From positions 1-63,687 of the forward strand of contig JAKOVQ010000051.1 in NCBI GenBank assembly GCA_029781975.1: DNA of 63,687 bases, read 5' to 3'. Made by a program: the position numbers and the translations under genes. Shown here piece after piece: positions 32,238 to 39,921 of this stretch. The notes under the pieces are model-generated. The model was not told the DNA's origin. It searched no databases and saw nothing but the letters and a program-made list of their open reading frames with translations. Origin of the DNA: Acidobacteriota bacterium (lineage in GTDB: Bacteria > Acidobacteriota > Thermoanaerobaculia > UBA5066). The stretch's first letter is position 1; each line of letters begins with the position of its first letter.

Positions 32238-34709
32238 TCAGGCGAACGCGGCGTAGTCGCCCGCCGCGAAGCGCTCGGCGAAGTGGCGGACGGAGGCTTC
32301 GTCCCGCATCAGCATGTCGAGCTGGCGCGCGCACCCCATGAGCGCTCCGAGCGTCGCGAGGCCCTCCTCGGAGGCCCGTGCCGGATAGCGCCGGAGCCAG
32401 GCCGTGACGAGGTCCCCCTTCCGGTCGACCGCGAACCCGGCCTGCCGGAGGGCCTCCTCCACGAAGCGGGCGCGCAGGTCCCGCCGCTCGGGTCCGGCCC
32501 CGCCGCCGCGGAACCGGAAGTTCACGAAGTTGTTCTCCGGGACGACGGAGACGAACGCGTCGACCATGGCGAAGTGGTAGGCGAGCCGGGCGTTCAGGTT
32601 GACGTAGTCCGGCGCCACCATGAGGTAGTTGCGGCCTCCCACCTGCCGGGCGTCCGAGGGGGCGGCGCTCACGGAGGAGGAGACGACCGAGAGGAACCCG
32701 CCGAGGCTGACCTGGGTCCGGCCCGCCCAGCTCACTCCCGGCCGGGTCATGCCGCGGTAGAGCGCCTGGAAGGGCGGGGAGGCCACCTCCTCCGGTCCGA
32801 CCTTCCCCCGCTCGAGGGCGGCCTGGGGCAGGGCGGCGCCCAGGTCGAGGACGGCGAGCGCCACGGGGAGCGCGGTCTCGAGGTCGCACACCCGGTGCCC
32901 GCCCCGCCGTCCGACCTCGTCGCCGAGGCCGAACATCGCGGCGACGGCCTTCTCGTGCGCGTAGCGGACGATGTCGTGGACCGACCGGCACCCCGCGGGG
33001 CGGAAGCCGAGCGCGTGGGGGTTGGTGAGGTGGAGCGCCAGGACGGGCTCGTGCAGGGGGCCGGCGAGGCGGCGGGAGGCGGCGTGGCGAGCCCGGCTGC
33101 GGGCGCGCTCGCGCGCCTCGGGCCAGAGGAGGCCGCCGAAGACGGCGCGGTCCGTGGCGTCGAGGCTGAGGGCCTGGTGATCGGCGAGGAGCCTCCAGGC
33201 GTCGGGGACGCCGAAGAGCGAGGGGACCCCGAACTCGCGGACGAGCGCGGCGGCGTGTCCGGCCTGGTTGCCCTGCTCGGCGACGAGGCCGGCGGCCCGG
33301 GGGAGCGCCGCCGCGAGCTCGGGTCCCGCCTGGCGGACCACAAGGATGGCCCCCTCGGGGGCGGCGAGGAGCTCGTCGGCCGTCGTGGCGAGGTGCGCCG
33401 GGCCGGCGGCGCGCCCCGGGACGATCGTCGTCCCGCCCCTCGCCACCGCCTCCCTCGGCTCGGGAGCCACGCGGCGGCGCGGCTCGCGCGCGGTCGAGCG
33501 GAGCCCGCGGCACTGGACGACCTTCGGCTCGTCCCCGGCCGTGAGGACCCATTCGACGTCCAGCGGGTGGCCCAGCTCGGACTCCAGCGAGAGGCCCAGC
33601 GTCACGAGACGCCGGACGTCGGCCGGGGTGAGGGGACCCGGCGCGCCGGGGTCGCCCCCTTCCCGGGCCGGGGGAGGCTCCACCTCCCCGGGCCGGCTGC
33701 GGCGGGCGAGGAGCGTCGAGGCCGGCGCCCGGCCTCTCGCCATCTCCCCGGCGAGGCCCGCGACCGCGTCGATGACCATCCGGTCGGCGGCCTCGTCCCG
33801 CGGGTCGCGGGTGTAAAGGACGCCGGCGGCCCGGGCGCGGACCATCGGCATCACCAGGACGGCCATCGGCGTCGCCACCTCGGTGAACCCGGTCGCGAGC
33901 CTGTAGAGGACCGAGTGGTCGCTCCAGCGGCTCGCGAGGACCGTGCGGTAGGCGGCCGGCAGGTCGCCGGTCGCGACGTCGAGGACCGTGTCGAACTGGC
34001 CGGCGAAGCTCATCCGCCCGTCCTCGCCGACCGCGCTCGACCGGACGGCCCAGCGCGCGGCGGGGTCGGCGGTGATGCGTCGGGCGCCCGACTCGAGCGC
34101 CTCGACGAGCGGGGCGGGGACGGGGCTGCGGGTGACGAGCGTGCGGATCGCCGCGGTCCGCTCCTTGAAGAGCCGCCTGCCCGCGATCAGGGTGAGGTCC
34201 GAGAAGAGCTCCCGGATCGGCCCGTGGAGCGCGTTCTCGGAGAGGAAGAGCCGGTACGCCGCGCTCGTCAGGACGAAGCCCGGCGGGACCGCCTCGCCCA
34301 GGAGCCTGCGGAGGCGGCAGAGCCCCGCGGCCTTCCCTCCGATCTCCTGCACCCGGGCGTCGCATGCCTCCTCGAGCGGCACCAGGAGCGGGAAGGAGGC
34401 GGAGTCGGGACAGGCGCGGAGCGTCTCGCGGACGGCGCGCTCGACGCCGGCGTGGGCCGCGTAGAGCGCGCGGTGCGTGTTCCCCGTCAGGATGTTCAGG
34501 TTCTCGGCGAGAAGGAGCGAGCCGTCGAGGAGGCGGACGACGCTCTCGCGGACGGAGGCGTCGTCCAGCTCGAGATGGGCGACGTCGGCCTCGAGGGCGG
34601 CCATCAGCTCGAGCATCTCGCTGTTGGACGCCAGCAGCCGCCTGAAGACGCGGTAGCGCTGCTTCAGCCGCCCGGCGGCCGGGGTCTCGGGGAGGTCAGG
34701 GGAGAGCAT
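32238..34709 (-). CDS. PEP-synthase-like protein: ATP-grasp plus phosphohistidine domain, no PEP barrel
   Basis: The protein has 823 residues. About 1-110: helical N-terminal domain. About 115-420: pyruvate-phosphate-dikinase ATP-grasp (IGGKAAGLCRLRRLL; WAVRSSAVGEDGRMSFAGQF; GVLYTRDPRD; VVQCRGL). About 430-520: swivelling phosphohistidine domain with the phosphorylatable His kept (NQAGHAAALVREFG, His485). The C-terminal part (about 540-823) is not the PEP/pyruvate TIM barrel of true synthases; it contains CRSVHDIVRYAHEKAV and NYLMVAPDYVNLNARL and is shared with the paralogue at 35141-36667. It may phosphorylate itself from ATP and pass the phosphate to an unknown acceptor. A response regulator gene lies immediately upstream (21-base gap). 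Confidence 0.75.
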   Translation of the reverse strand: MLSPDLPETPAAGRLKQRYRVFRRLLASNSEMLELMAALEADVAHLELDDASVRESVVRLLDGSLLLAENLNILTGNTHRALYAAHAGVERAVRETLRACPDSASFPLLVPLEEACDARVQEIGGKAAGLCRLRRLLGEAVPPGFVLTSAAYRLFLSENALHGPIRELFSDLTLIAGRRLFKERTAAIRTLVTRSPVPAPLVEALESGARRITADPAARWAVRSSAVGEDGRMSFAGQFDTVLDVATGDLPAAYRTVLASRWSDHSVLYRLATGFTEVATPMAVLVMPMVRARAAGVLYTRDPRDEAADRMVIDAVAGLAGEMARGRAPASTLLARRSRPGEVEPPPAREGGDPGAPGPLTPADVRRLVTLGLSLESELGHPLDVEWVLTAGDEPKVVQCRGLRSTAREPRRRVAPEPREAVARGGTTIVPGRAAGPAHLATTADELLAAPEGAILVVRQAGPELAAALPRAAGLVAEQGNQAGHAAALVREFGVPSLFGVPDAWRLLADHQALSLDATDRAVFGGLLWPEARERARSRARHAASRRLAGPLHEPVLALHLTNPHALGFRPAGCRSVHDIVRYAHEKAVAAMFGLGDEVGRRGGHRVCDLETALPVALAVLDLGAALPQAALERGKVGPEEVASPPFQALYRGMTRPGVSWAGRTQVSLGGFLSVVSSSVSAAPSDARQVGGRNYLMVAPDYVNLNARLAYHFAMVDAFVSVVPENNFVNFRFRGGGAGPERRDLRARFVEEALRQAGFAVDRKGDLVTAWLRRYPARASEEGLATLGALMGCARQLDMLMRDEASVRHFAERFAAGDYAAFA

Positions 34710-34730
34710 CGCCCGCGGCGACCCCCGGCC

Positions 34731-35144
34731 TCATCCCGCGGTCCCCGGGCCGTCCCGCGTCTCGCGCAGGAAGGCGGCGGCGCGCTCGACCATCCGGCGC
34801 AGCGCGTCGATCGTGAAGGGCTTGGCCATGAACGCGAAGGCGCCCAGCCCGAGGGCCTCCGCCCCCACGTCGCTCGCGGGGAGGCCCGTGATCAGGATCA
34901 CCTTGCAGTCGCGCGACCGGTCGCGGATCCGCCGGAGGAGCGCGAGGCCGTCCAGCCCCGGCATCCTCACGTCGGCCACGACGACGTCGAACGCGGCCTC
35001 CTCGAAGCGCTCGAGCGCCCTCCGGCCGTCGAGGAACGTCTCCACCTCGAACCCGAGCTTCTCGAGGACGGGCCGGACCCGCCGGCAGACGATCGGCTCG
35101 TCGTCGACGACCATGACGCGGAGGGGCCCCTGCTCCTGGCTCAC
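34731..35144 (-). CDS. single-domain response regulator
   Basis: The 137-residue CheY-like receiver has an acidic pair in MVVDDEP, phospho-acceptor Asp in DVVVADVRMPG, the Thr in ILITGLP and Lys in AFMAKPFT. No output domain. It starts at GTG 35144, overlapping the stop of the 508-residue gene by GTGA, and lies between the two PEP-synthase-like paralogues, so it is almost certainly translationally coupled to them. Confidence 0.9.
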   Translation of the reverse strand: MSQEQGPLRVMVVDDEPIVCRRVRPVLEKLGFEVETFLDGRRALERFEEAAFDVVVADVRMPGLDGLALLRRIRDRSRDCKVILITGLPASDVGAEALGLGAFAFMAKPFTIDALRRMVERAAAFLRETRDGPGTAG

Positions 35145-36667
35145 GCCACCTCCCCCAGGAAGGCGTCGATGTCCGCGGCGACGCCGGCGGCGGGTCGCCT
35201 CCCGACGGCCGCGAGCCGGGCGAGGAGCCGTCCCAGGAGGAGCGCCCGGCTCTCGGCCTCGGCGAGGGGGATCCGGCGGCTGGCGGCCCAGACCCAGGGG
35301 CCCGCGGCCGACACGCGGAAGCCGAGGCGCCCGAGGACGGCGGCGGCGAAGGCCCCTCGGGCCGATTCCGAGCCGTCGTCCCCGAGGGCCGCCAGCTGGC
35401 AGTGGACCTTGCCCGCGTGAGGGGACCCTTCGACGTCGACGTCGAGGAGATCGAGGCCGCCGGCGCCCGGCGCCGCCACGAGGACCCTCCCCCCGCTGGC
35501 GACCGCGCAGAGGGGAGCCGTCCCGCCGCGCTCGCCGGCAGGGGCCGTGGCGACGCCCCGGAGGAAGGCCTGGAGCGGGGGAGGAGGCACGGCGCCTCTC
35601 GCCGAGCCGTGCGGCTCGTCGAGGCGGATCAGCCGGAGCGTCTCCCAGGGCCCGCCGTCGAGCGGGACGGAGACGCCGCGTGCCGCGCAGGCCTTCGAGA
35701 CGATCTCCCCGATCGCGTCGCCCGCGAGGCTCGCCGAGAGGTGGACGACGTCGTGAAGCGTCCGGCAGCCGGCGACCGGCGCGGGCCGGCCGGGCACCAG
35801 GGTCAGGGGGAACCCCGCCCGGCGGACCGCCCGGAGGAGCACGTACTCGGGCTCCTCCTCCTGCTCCGCCCCCGGGCGTGACTGGCGGTGGTACTCGAGG
35901 AGCTCCGGCACCTCCCCCAGGTAGACGACGTTCTCGTCCGCGTCGACCGTGACGAAGGCGCCGTCGGGAAGCTGCGCCGTGACGTCCCCCAGCGCCAGGA
36001 TCGCGGGGACCCGGAGCTCGCGTGCGAGGCGGGCCGCCGGGCCCGCGGCGGTCCCGCGGTCGAGGAGGATGGCGGAGGGCCTGCGGGTGGAAAGGACGGC
36101 CGCTCCGTCGCCCCGCAGGTCCTCGGCCACGAGGACGCTCGCCGCGGGCGTGTCGGCGAGGGACGCGCCTCCGGCCAGGTTGCGGACGGTTCCCGCGGCC
36201 ACGCCCCGGCAGGCGACCTGCCCGCCGTCGCGGAAGAGCGCCGTCGCGGCCGCGAGGGCCCTCGCCAGGGCCGCCGGGCTGACCGAGGACGTCCCGCCGG
36301 GCGGCTCCCGGCCCTCGTCGGACGTCTCCTCGGCTCCCATCGCGCCGGAGCCCTCGGCGAGTGTCGCGCGGAGCTCTCCCTGGAGGCGCTCGACGGTCTC
36401 GAAGAGGGGGACGTCTCCCAGCGAGGTGACGACGCTCAGGTCGAAGACGGCGTCCTCGGCGATCCTGCCGGCCTGCTCGACGACGGTCACGACGTACTGC
36501 CGGTCGAGGACGAAGCCGCCGCCCTGCTTCTCCGCGGCGTCCTCGATCAGGGCGTCCAGCGCCGCGCGGGTGTCGAGGAGGTGGCGGAACCGCGTCACGC
36601 GCAACGTAAGGACCGTGCGGACCTCGCGCGTCGGCGCTCCCCCCAGGAGTCTCCTCCACCACGGCAT
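35141..36667 (-). CDS. degenerate PEP-synthase-like paralogue lacking ATP-grasp and phospho-His
   Basis: The protein has 508 residues from the ATG at 36667 (GAGGACCGAGCG upstream). A helical N-terminal part (TVLTLRVTRFRHLLDTRAALD) is followed by a phosphohistidine-type swivel domain at about 165-250, in which the His position is Pro: AAGPAARLAREL (Pro210) against QAGHAAALVREF in the partner. A C-terminal region homologous to the partner follows (CRTLHDVVHLSASLAG; LQAFLRGV; AGKVHCQLAALGDD; GRLGFRVSAAG). It has no ATP-grasp. I infer a scaffold or regulatory partner of the 823-residue protein. It heads the operon that continues through the response regulator, the partner and chrA. Confidence 0.6.
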   Translation of the reverse strand: MPWWRRLLGGAPTREVRTVLTLRVTRFRHLLDTRAALDALIEDAAEKQGGGFVLDRQYVVTVVEQAGRIAEDAVFDLSVVTSLGDVPLFETVERLQGELRATLAEGSGAMGAEETSDEGREPPGGTSSVSPAALARALAAATALFRDGGQVACRGVAAGTVRNLAGGASLADTPAASVLVAEDLRGDGAAVLSTRRPSAILLDRGTAAGPAARLARELRVPAILALGDVTAQLPDGAFVTVDADENVVYLGEVPELLEYHRQSRPGAEQEEEPEYVLLRAVRRAGFPLTLVPGRPAPVAGCRTLHDVVHLSASLAGDAIGEIVSKACAARGVSVPLDGGPWETLRLIRLDEPHGSARGAVPPPPLQAFLRGVATAPAGERGGTAPLCAVASGGRVLVAAPGAGGLDLLDVDVEGSPHAGKVHCQLAALGDDGSESARGAFAAAVLGRLGFRVSAAGPWVWAASRRIPLAEAESRALLLGRLLARLAAVGRRPAAGVAADIDAFLGEVA

Positions 36668-37046
36668 CGCTCGGTCCTCAGGCCCCGACCACGGTCTCGC
36701 GTCCTCCCGGCGGCCGGAATCGTAGCTCACGGGACTTCGCGGAGGGGCCCGGCGTCTCGCGCCCAAAGCCCGCGGCGCCCGCTCGGGGCGGTCCCCGGCT
36801 CCCGGCCTCGGACGGAGACCGTCCGCTCGGCGGACGCGGGACGTCGCGAAATCGGAACGTCCCGCGGCCCGGCGTTTCCGATCCGCGACATCGGACGGGG
36901 TCCCCTGGCGGGGCGCTCAACGCCGAAAGGGCAGGGCGTCGGCCCGTTACGGCCTTCGGACGCGATCGCGACGCCGTCTCGGCGCACGGGCACCGGCCTT
37001 GCGTCTCTCGAAAGCCAGCGGCGCCGCGCCGCGCTCTGGAGGTGCC
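36668..37046. promoter_or_regulatory. divergent intergenic region with 9-bp inverted repeat and a GTTAC half-site
   Basis: This 379-base region separates the PEP-synthase-like operon from the Hmc-like operon and should hold promoters for both. It contains a perfect dyad GCGGGACGT (36836-36844) / ACGTCCCGC (36857-36865) with a 12-base spacer, and CCGTTACGGCC at 36944-36954, which matches the left half of the inverted repeats upstream of apr/tmc and dsr but lacks a good right half. No gene is seen. Confidence 0.5.
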
Positions 37047-38426
37047 GTGGCGATCTCCTGCTCCTACTACCTCGAGCCGGTGGACACCCGCGATCTTCCC
37101 GGCCGGTTCCTCGAGGCGTTCGCGGCGATCCTGGCGCACTCGAGCTACGCCCCGGTCCTCGACGCGGCGGCGCGGGCGGGGGCGCGCTGCGGGCGCTGCA
37201 CGGTCGCCTGTCCCGTCCACCAGGCCTCCGGCGAGGCGCGGGACATCCCGTGCAACCGGACCGAGCTCGTCCTCGCCGTCTACCGCCGCTACTTCACGCT
37301 GGGCGGCATGGTGCGCGCGCGGCTCGGGAACGCGTTCACCCTCGACGAGGGCCACATCTCCCGGATGGCCGAGGACCTCTACCGCTGCACGGCGTGCCGG
37401 CGCTGCAAGCTCGAGTGCCCGTTCGGGATCGACCACGGCCTCATCACCCACTTCGGGCGGTGGGTCCTGGCCGAGGTCGGGATCATCCCGAAGGCCCTGC
37501 GCGTGGCCGTCCGCGAGCAGCTCGAGGGGAAGACCCACAACACCTCGGCGATCCCGGCGGCCGCCCTGCGGGACACCTGCGCGTTCCTCGAGGAGGACTG
37601 CCGCGACACCCACGCGATCGACGTCCGCTTCCCGATCGACGAGCAGGGGGCCGAGTTCGTCTTCTTCCCGGCGGTCAGCGACTACCTGCTCGAGCCCGAC
37701 ACGCTGACCGGGAACGCGGCGGTCCTGACGGCGACCGGGGCCTCCTGGACGATCGGGAGCCAGTACTTCGACGGGATCAACTACGGCCTCTTCTACTCCG
37801 ACCGGATGCTCGACCGGATCGTCTCGCTCGAGGCCGCCGAGCTGAAGCGGCTCGGCGCGCGCCGGATCCTGATCGGCGAGTGCGGCCACGCCTCCCGGGC
37901 AGCGAAGGCCTTCGTGAAGACCTTCTGCGGGGGCCGGGACGCGCCCGAGGTGGTGAACATCATGGAGTACACCGCGGACGTCCTGCGCCGCGGCCTGCTC
38001 CATCTCCGGCCGGGCACCATCGAGGAGCGGGTGACCTACCACGACCCGTGCAACATCGCCCGGTCGGGGTGGATCGTCGAGCAGCCCCGCGAGATCCTGC
38101 GGACGATCTGCTCGGACTTCGTCGACATGACGCCGAAGGGACGCGAGAACTACTGCTGCGGCGGCGGGGGCGGGTCGGTGTCGATCGACGAGATCCGGCC
38201 GTTCCGGACGAAGGTCGGCGGGGCCGCCAAGGCCGAGCAGATCCGGCGCACGGGCGCCACCACGGTCGTGGCGCCCTGCGCCAACTGCAAGAAGCAGCTC
38301 CGCGAGGTGTGCGACGACAACGGGCTGGGCCACGTGAAGGTCGTCGGCCTGCACGACCTCGTGCTCCTGGCGATCGACGCGCCCGCGTCGATGCGCGTCG
38401 CCGCAGGCCCGAAGGAGGGGGCGTGA
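37047..38426 (+). CDS. HdrD-like iron-sulfur subunit of an Hmc-like membrane redox complex (HmcF-like)
   Basis: The protein has 459 residues from GTG at 37047, chosen for the GGAGG 5 bases upstream. Two ferredoxin-type cluster motifs (CGRCTVACPVHQ; CTACRRCKLECPFGID) precede a CCG domain (YHDPCNIARSG; ENYCCGGGGGS; CANCKKQL) that binds the catalytic cluster in HdrD/DsrK/TmcB/HmcF proteins. It would sit on the cytoplasmic face and exchange electrons with a thiol/disulfide partner such as DsrC. It heads a tightly overlapping operon with NarI-like, ferredoxin and NrfD-like genes, the same subunit set as Desulfovibrio Hmc. Confidence 0.82.
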   Translation: MAISCSYYLEPVDTRDLPGRFLEAFAAILAHSSYAPVLDAAARAGARCGRCTVACPVHQASGEARDIPCNRTELVLAVYRRYFTLGGMVRARLGNAFTLDEGHISRMAEDLYRCTACRRCKLECPFGIDHGLITHFGRWVLAEVGIIPKALRVAVREQLEGKTHNTSAIPAAALRDTCAFLEEDCRDTHAIDVRFPIDEQGAEFVFFPAVSDYLLEPDTLTGNAAVLTATGASWTIGSQYFDGINYGLFYSDRMLDRIVSLEAAELKRLGARRILIGECGHASRAAKAFVKTFCGGRDAPEVVNIMEYTADVLRRGLLHLRPGTIEERVTYHDPCNIARSGWIVEQPREILRTICSDFVDMTPKGRENYCCGGGGGSVSIDEIRPFRTKVGGAAKAEQIRRTGATTVVAPCANCKKQLREVCDDNGLGHVKVVGLHDLVLLAIDAPASMRVAAGPKEGA

Positions 38427-38428
38427 CG

Positions 38429-39130
38429 ATGGACGCCTGGATCGCCCTCGCGCGCGGTCCGCTCTTCCGCATCTCGCTGGCCGTCTTCGTGCTCGGGCTC
38501 GGCTACCAGGTGGCCGAGACGGTCCTGTCCGCCTTCCTCGCGTGGCGGCGCGCCGGCGACCGTTCGCTGCCGGTCGGGGCGATCGCCCGGGCGACGGCGA
38601 GGTGGGTCCTCCCCGTCCGGCTGATGCGCGCGCACCCGCTCGCGAGCGTCGCGTCGGTCGTCTTCCACGCCGCGATCCTGCTGGTCCCTCTCTTCTCGCT
38701 CGGCCACGTGGCGCTCTGGCGGACCGGGACCTCGATCCCGTGGCCGGTCCTGCCGGCGGGAGTCGCCGACGCCCTCTCCGTGGCCGCGCTGGTCGCCCTG
38801 GCGGGGCTCGCGGTCGGCCGGCTCTCGAGCCGGGTCGGCCGCGGCCTGTCGCGCGCCCAGGACCTGCTCGTCCTCGTCCTCCTGGGAGGCGTCGTGGCGG
38901 CGGGGCTCCTCGCAGCCCACCCGGCCTGGGCGCCGGTCGACGCCCGCGCGATGCTCCTCGCCCACCTGCTGCTGGCCGACGCGACGCTGGCGCTCGTGCC
39001 GCTGACGAAGATGGCCCACTGCGTCCTCTTCCCCTTCCTCCAGCTCGTCTTCGAGGTCGGGTGGCACTTCCCGGCCGAGACCGGACGCCACGTGGCGATC
39101 GCCCTGGCCAAGGAGAACGAGCCCGTATGA
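38429..39130 (+). CDS. NarI-like cytochrome b membrane subunit (HmcE-like)
   Basis: The 233-residue protein has five hydrophobic helices (SLAVFVLGLGYQVAETVLSA; SVASVVFHAAILLVPLFSLG; ALSVAALVALAGLAVG; DLLVLVLLGGVVAAGLLA; LLLADATLALVPLTKMAHCV). His residues in VVFHAAILL, SLGHVAL, LLAHLLLAD and KMAHCVLFP are candidate haem b ligands. Probably takes electrons to or from the quinone pool and passes them to the HdrD-like subunit. A GTG at 38423 overlapping the previous stop is an equally possible start because AAGGAGG sits closer to it. Confidence 0.78.
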   Translation: MDAWIALARGPLFRISLAVFVLGLGYQVAETVLSAFLAWRRAGDRSLPVGAIARATARWVLPVRLMRAHPLASVASVVFHAAILLVPLFSLGHVALWRTGTSIPWPVLPAGVADALSVAALVALAGLAVGRLSSRVGRGLSRAQDLLVLVLLGGVVAAGLLAAHPAWAPVDARAMLLAHLLLADATLALVPLTKMAHCVLFPFLQLVFEVGWHFPAETGRHVAIALAKENEPV

Positions 39131-39921
39131 GATCCATGGCGATCCTCACCGACGTGACGCGCTGCATCGGCTGCGAGGAGTGCGTCCTCGCTTGCAAGCG
39201 GACGAACGGCACCGGCGCGGACGAGCCCCGGCGCTGGCAGCAGACGGCCGAGGACCTGTCCGAGAGCCGCTGGACGACCCTGGTCCCGGCGCCCGGGGGC
39301 CGCGCCGTGCGGCTCCACTGCCGGCACTGCCTCGAGCCCGCCTGCGCCTCCGCCTGTCCCGTCGGCGCGCTCCACCGGACGCCCGAAGGGGCGGTGGCCT
39401 ACGACGCCGACATCTGCATGGGGTGCCGGTACTGCATGATCGCCTGCCCGTTCCAGATGACGCGGTACGAGTGGTCGTCCGCCACGCCGCGCGTGCGCAA
39501 GTGCATCCTCTGCTACGAGAAGGTGTCGAGCGGAGAGCTCGACCAGCCGGCGTGCACGGCCGCCTGCCCGACGAAGGCGACGGTCTTCGGCACGCGCGAC
39601 GAGCTCCTGGCCGAGGCGCGGAGGCGGATCGCGGACGCCCCGGACCGTTACCTGAACCACGTGTGGGGCGAGCACGAGGTGGGCGGCACCTCGGTCCTGT
39701 ACGTCTCCGACGTCGACCTCGCGACGGCGGGCTGGCCCGCGGCCCTCAGGCCCGGCTCGTACCCGGCGCTGACCCGCCCCGCCCTCCACGCCGTCCCGTG
39801 GACGTTCGCGGGGGTGGGCGCGGCGGCGTTCGGGCTGAACTGGGTCATCGGCCGGCGGCGCCGCCTGGCCGGCGGCGAGGGGCCGGCGGGGCCGCCCGAG
39901 GGCGAAGGAGACGGGAAGTGA
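39127..39921 (+). CDS. four-cluster ferredoxin subunit with C-terminal membrane anchor (HmcB/HybA-like)
   Basis: The 264-residue protein has four [4Fe-4S] Cys sets: CIGCEECVLACK, CRHCLEPACASACP, CMGCRYCMIACP and CILCYEK with CTAACP. One hydrophobic helix lies near the C-terminus (WTFAGVGAAAFGLNWVIG) followed by a basic stretch. There is no Tat signal at the N-terminus, so the iron-sulfur head probably faces the cytoplasm unless exported with a partner. It wires the NrfD-like subunit to other carriers. Its start overlaps the previous stop (ATGA), and its stop overlaps the next GTG. Confidence 0.85.
   Translation: MRSMAILTDVTRCIGCEECVLACKRTNGTGADEPRRWQQTAEDLSESRWTTLVPAPGGRAVRLHCRHCLEPACASACPVGALHRTPEGAVAYDADICMGCRYCMIACPFQMTRYEWSSATPRVRKCILCYEKVSSGELDQPACTAACPTKATVFGTRDELLAEARRRIADAPDRYLNHVWGEHEVGGTSVLYVSDVDLATAGWPAALRPGSYPALTRPALHAVPWTFAGVGAAAFGLNWVIGRRRRLAGGEGPAGPPEGEGDGK

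Noticed and set aside
31005-35420. A 1471-codon plus-strand frame across chrA and the PEP-synthase-like genes
   Set aside because: It is the antisense shadow of three genes with clear motifs; no conserved domain or start signal.
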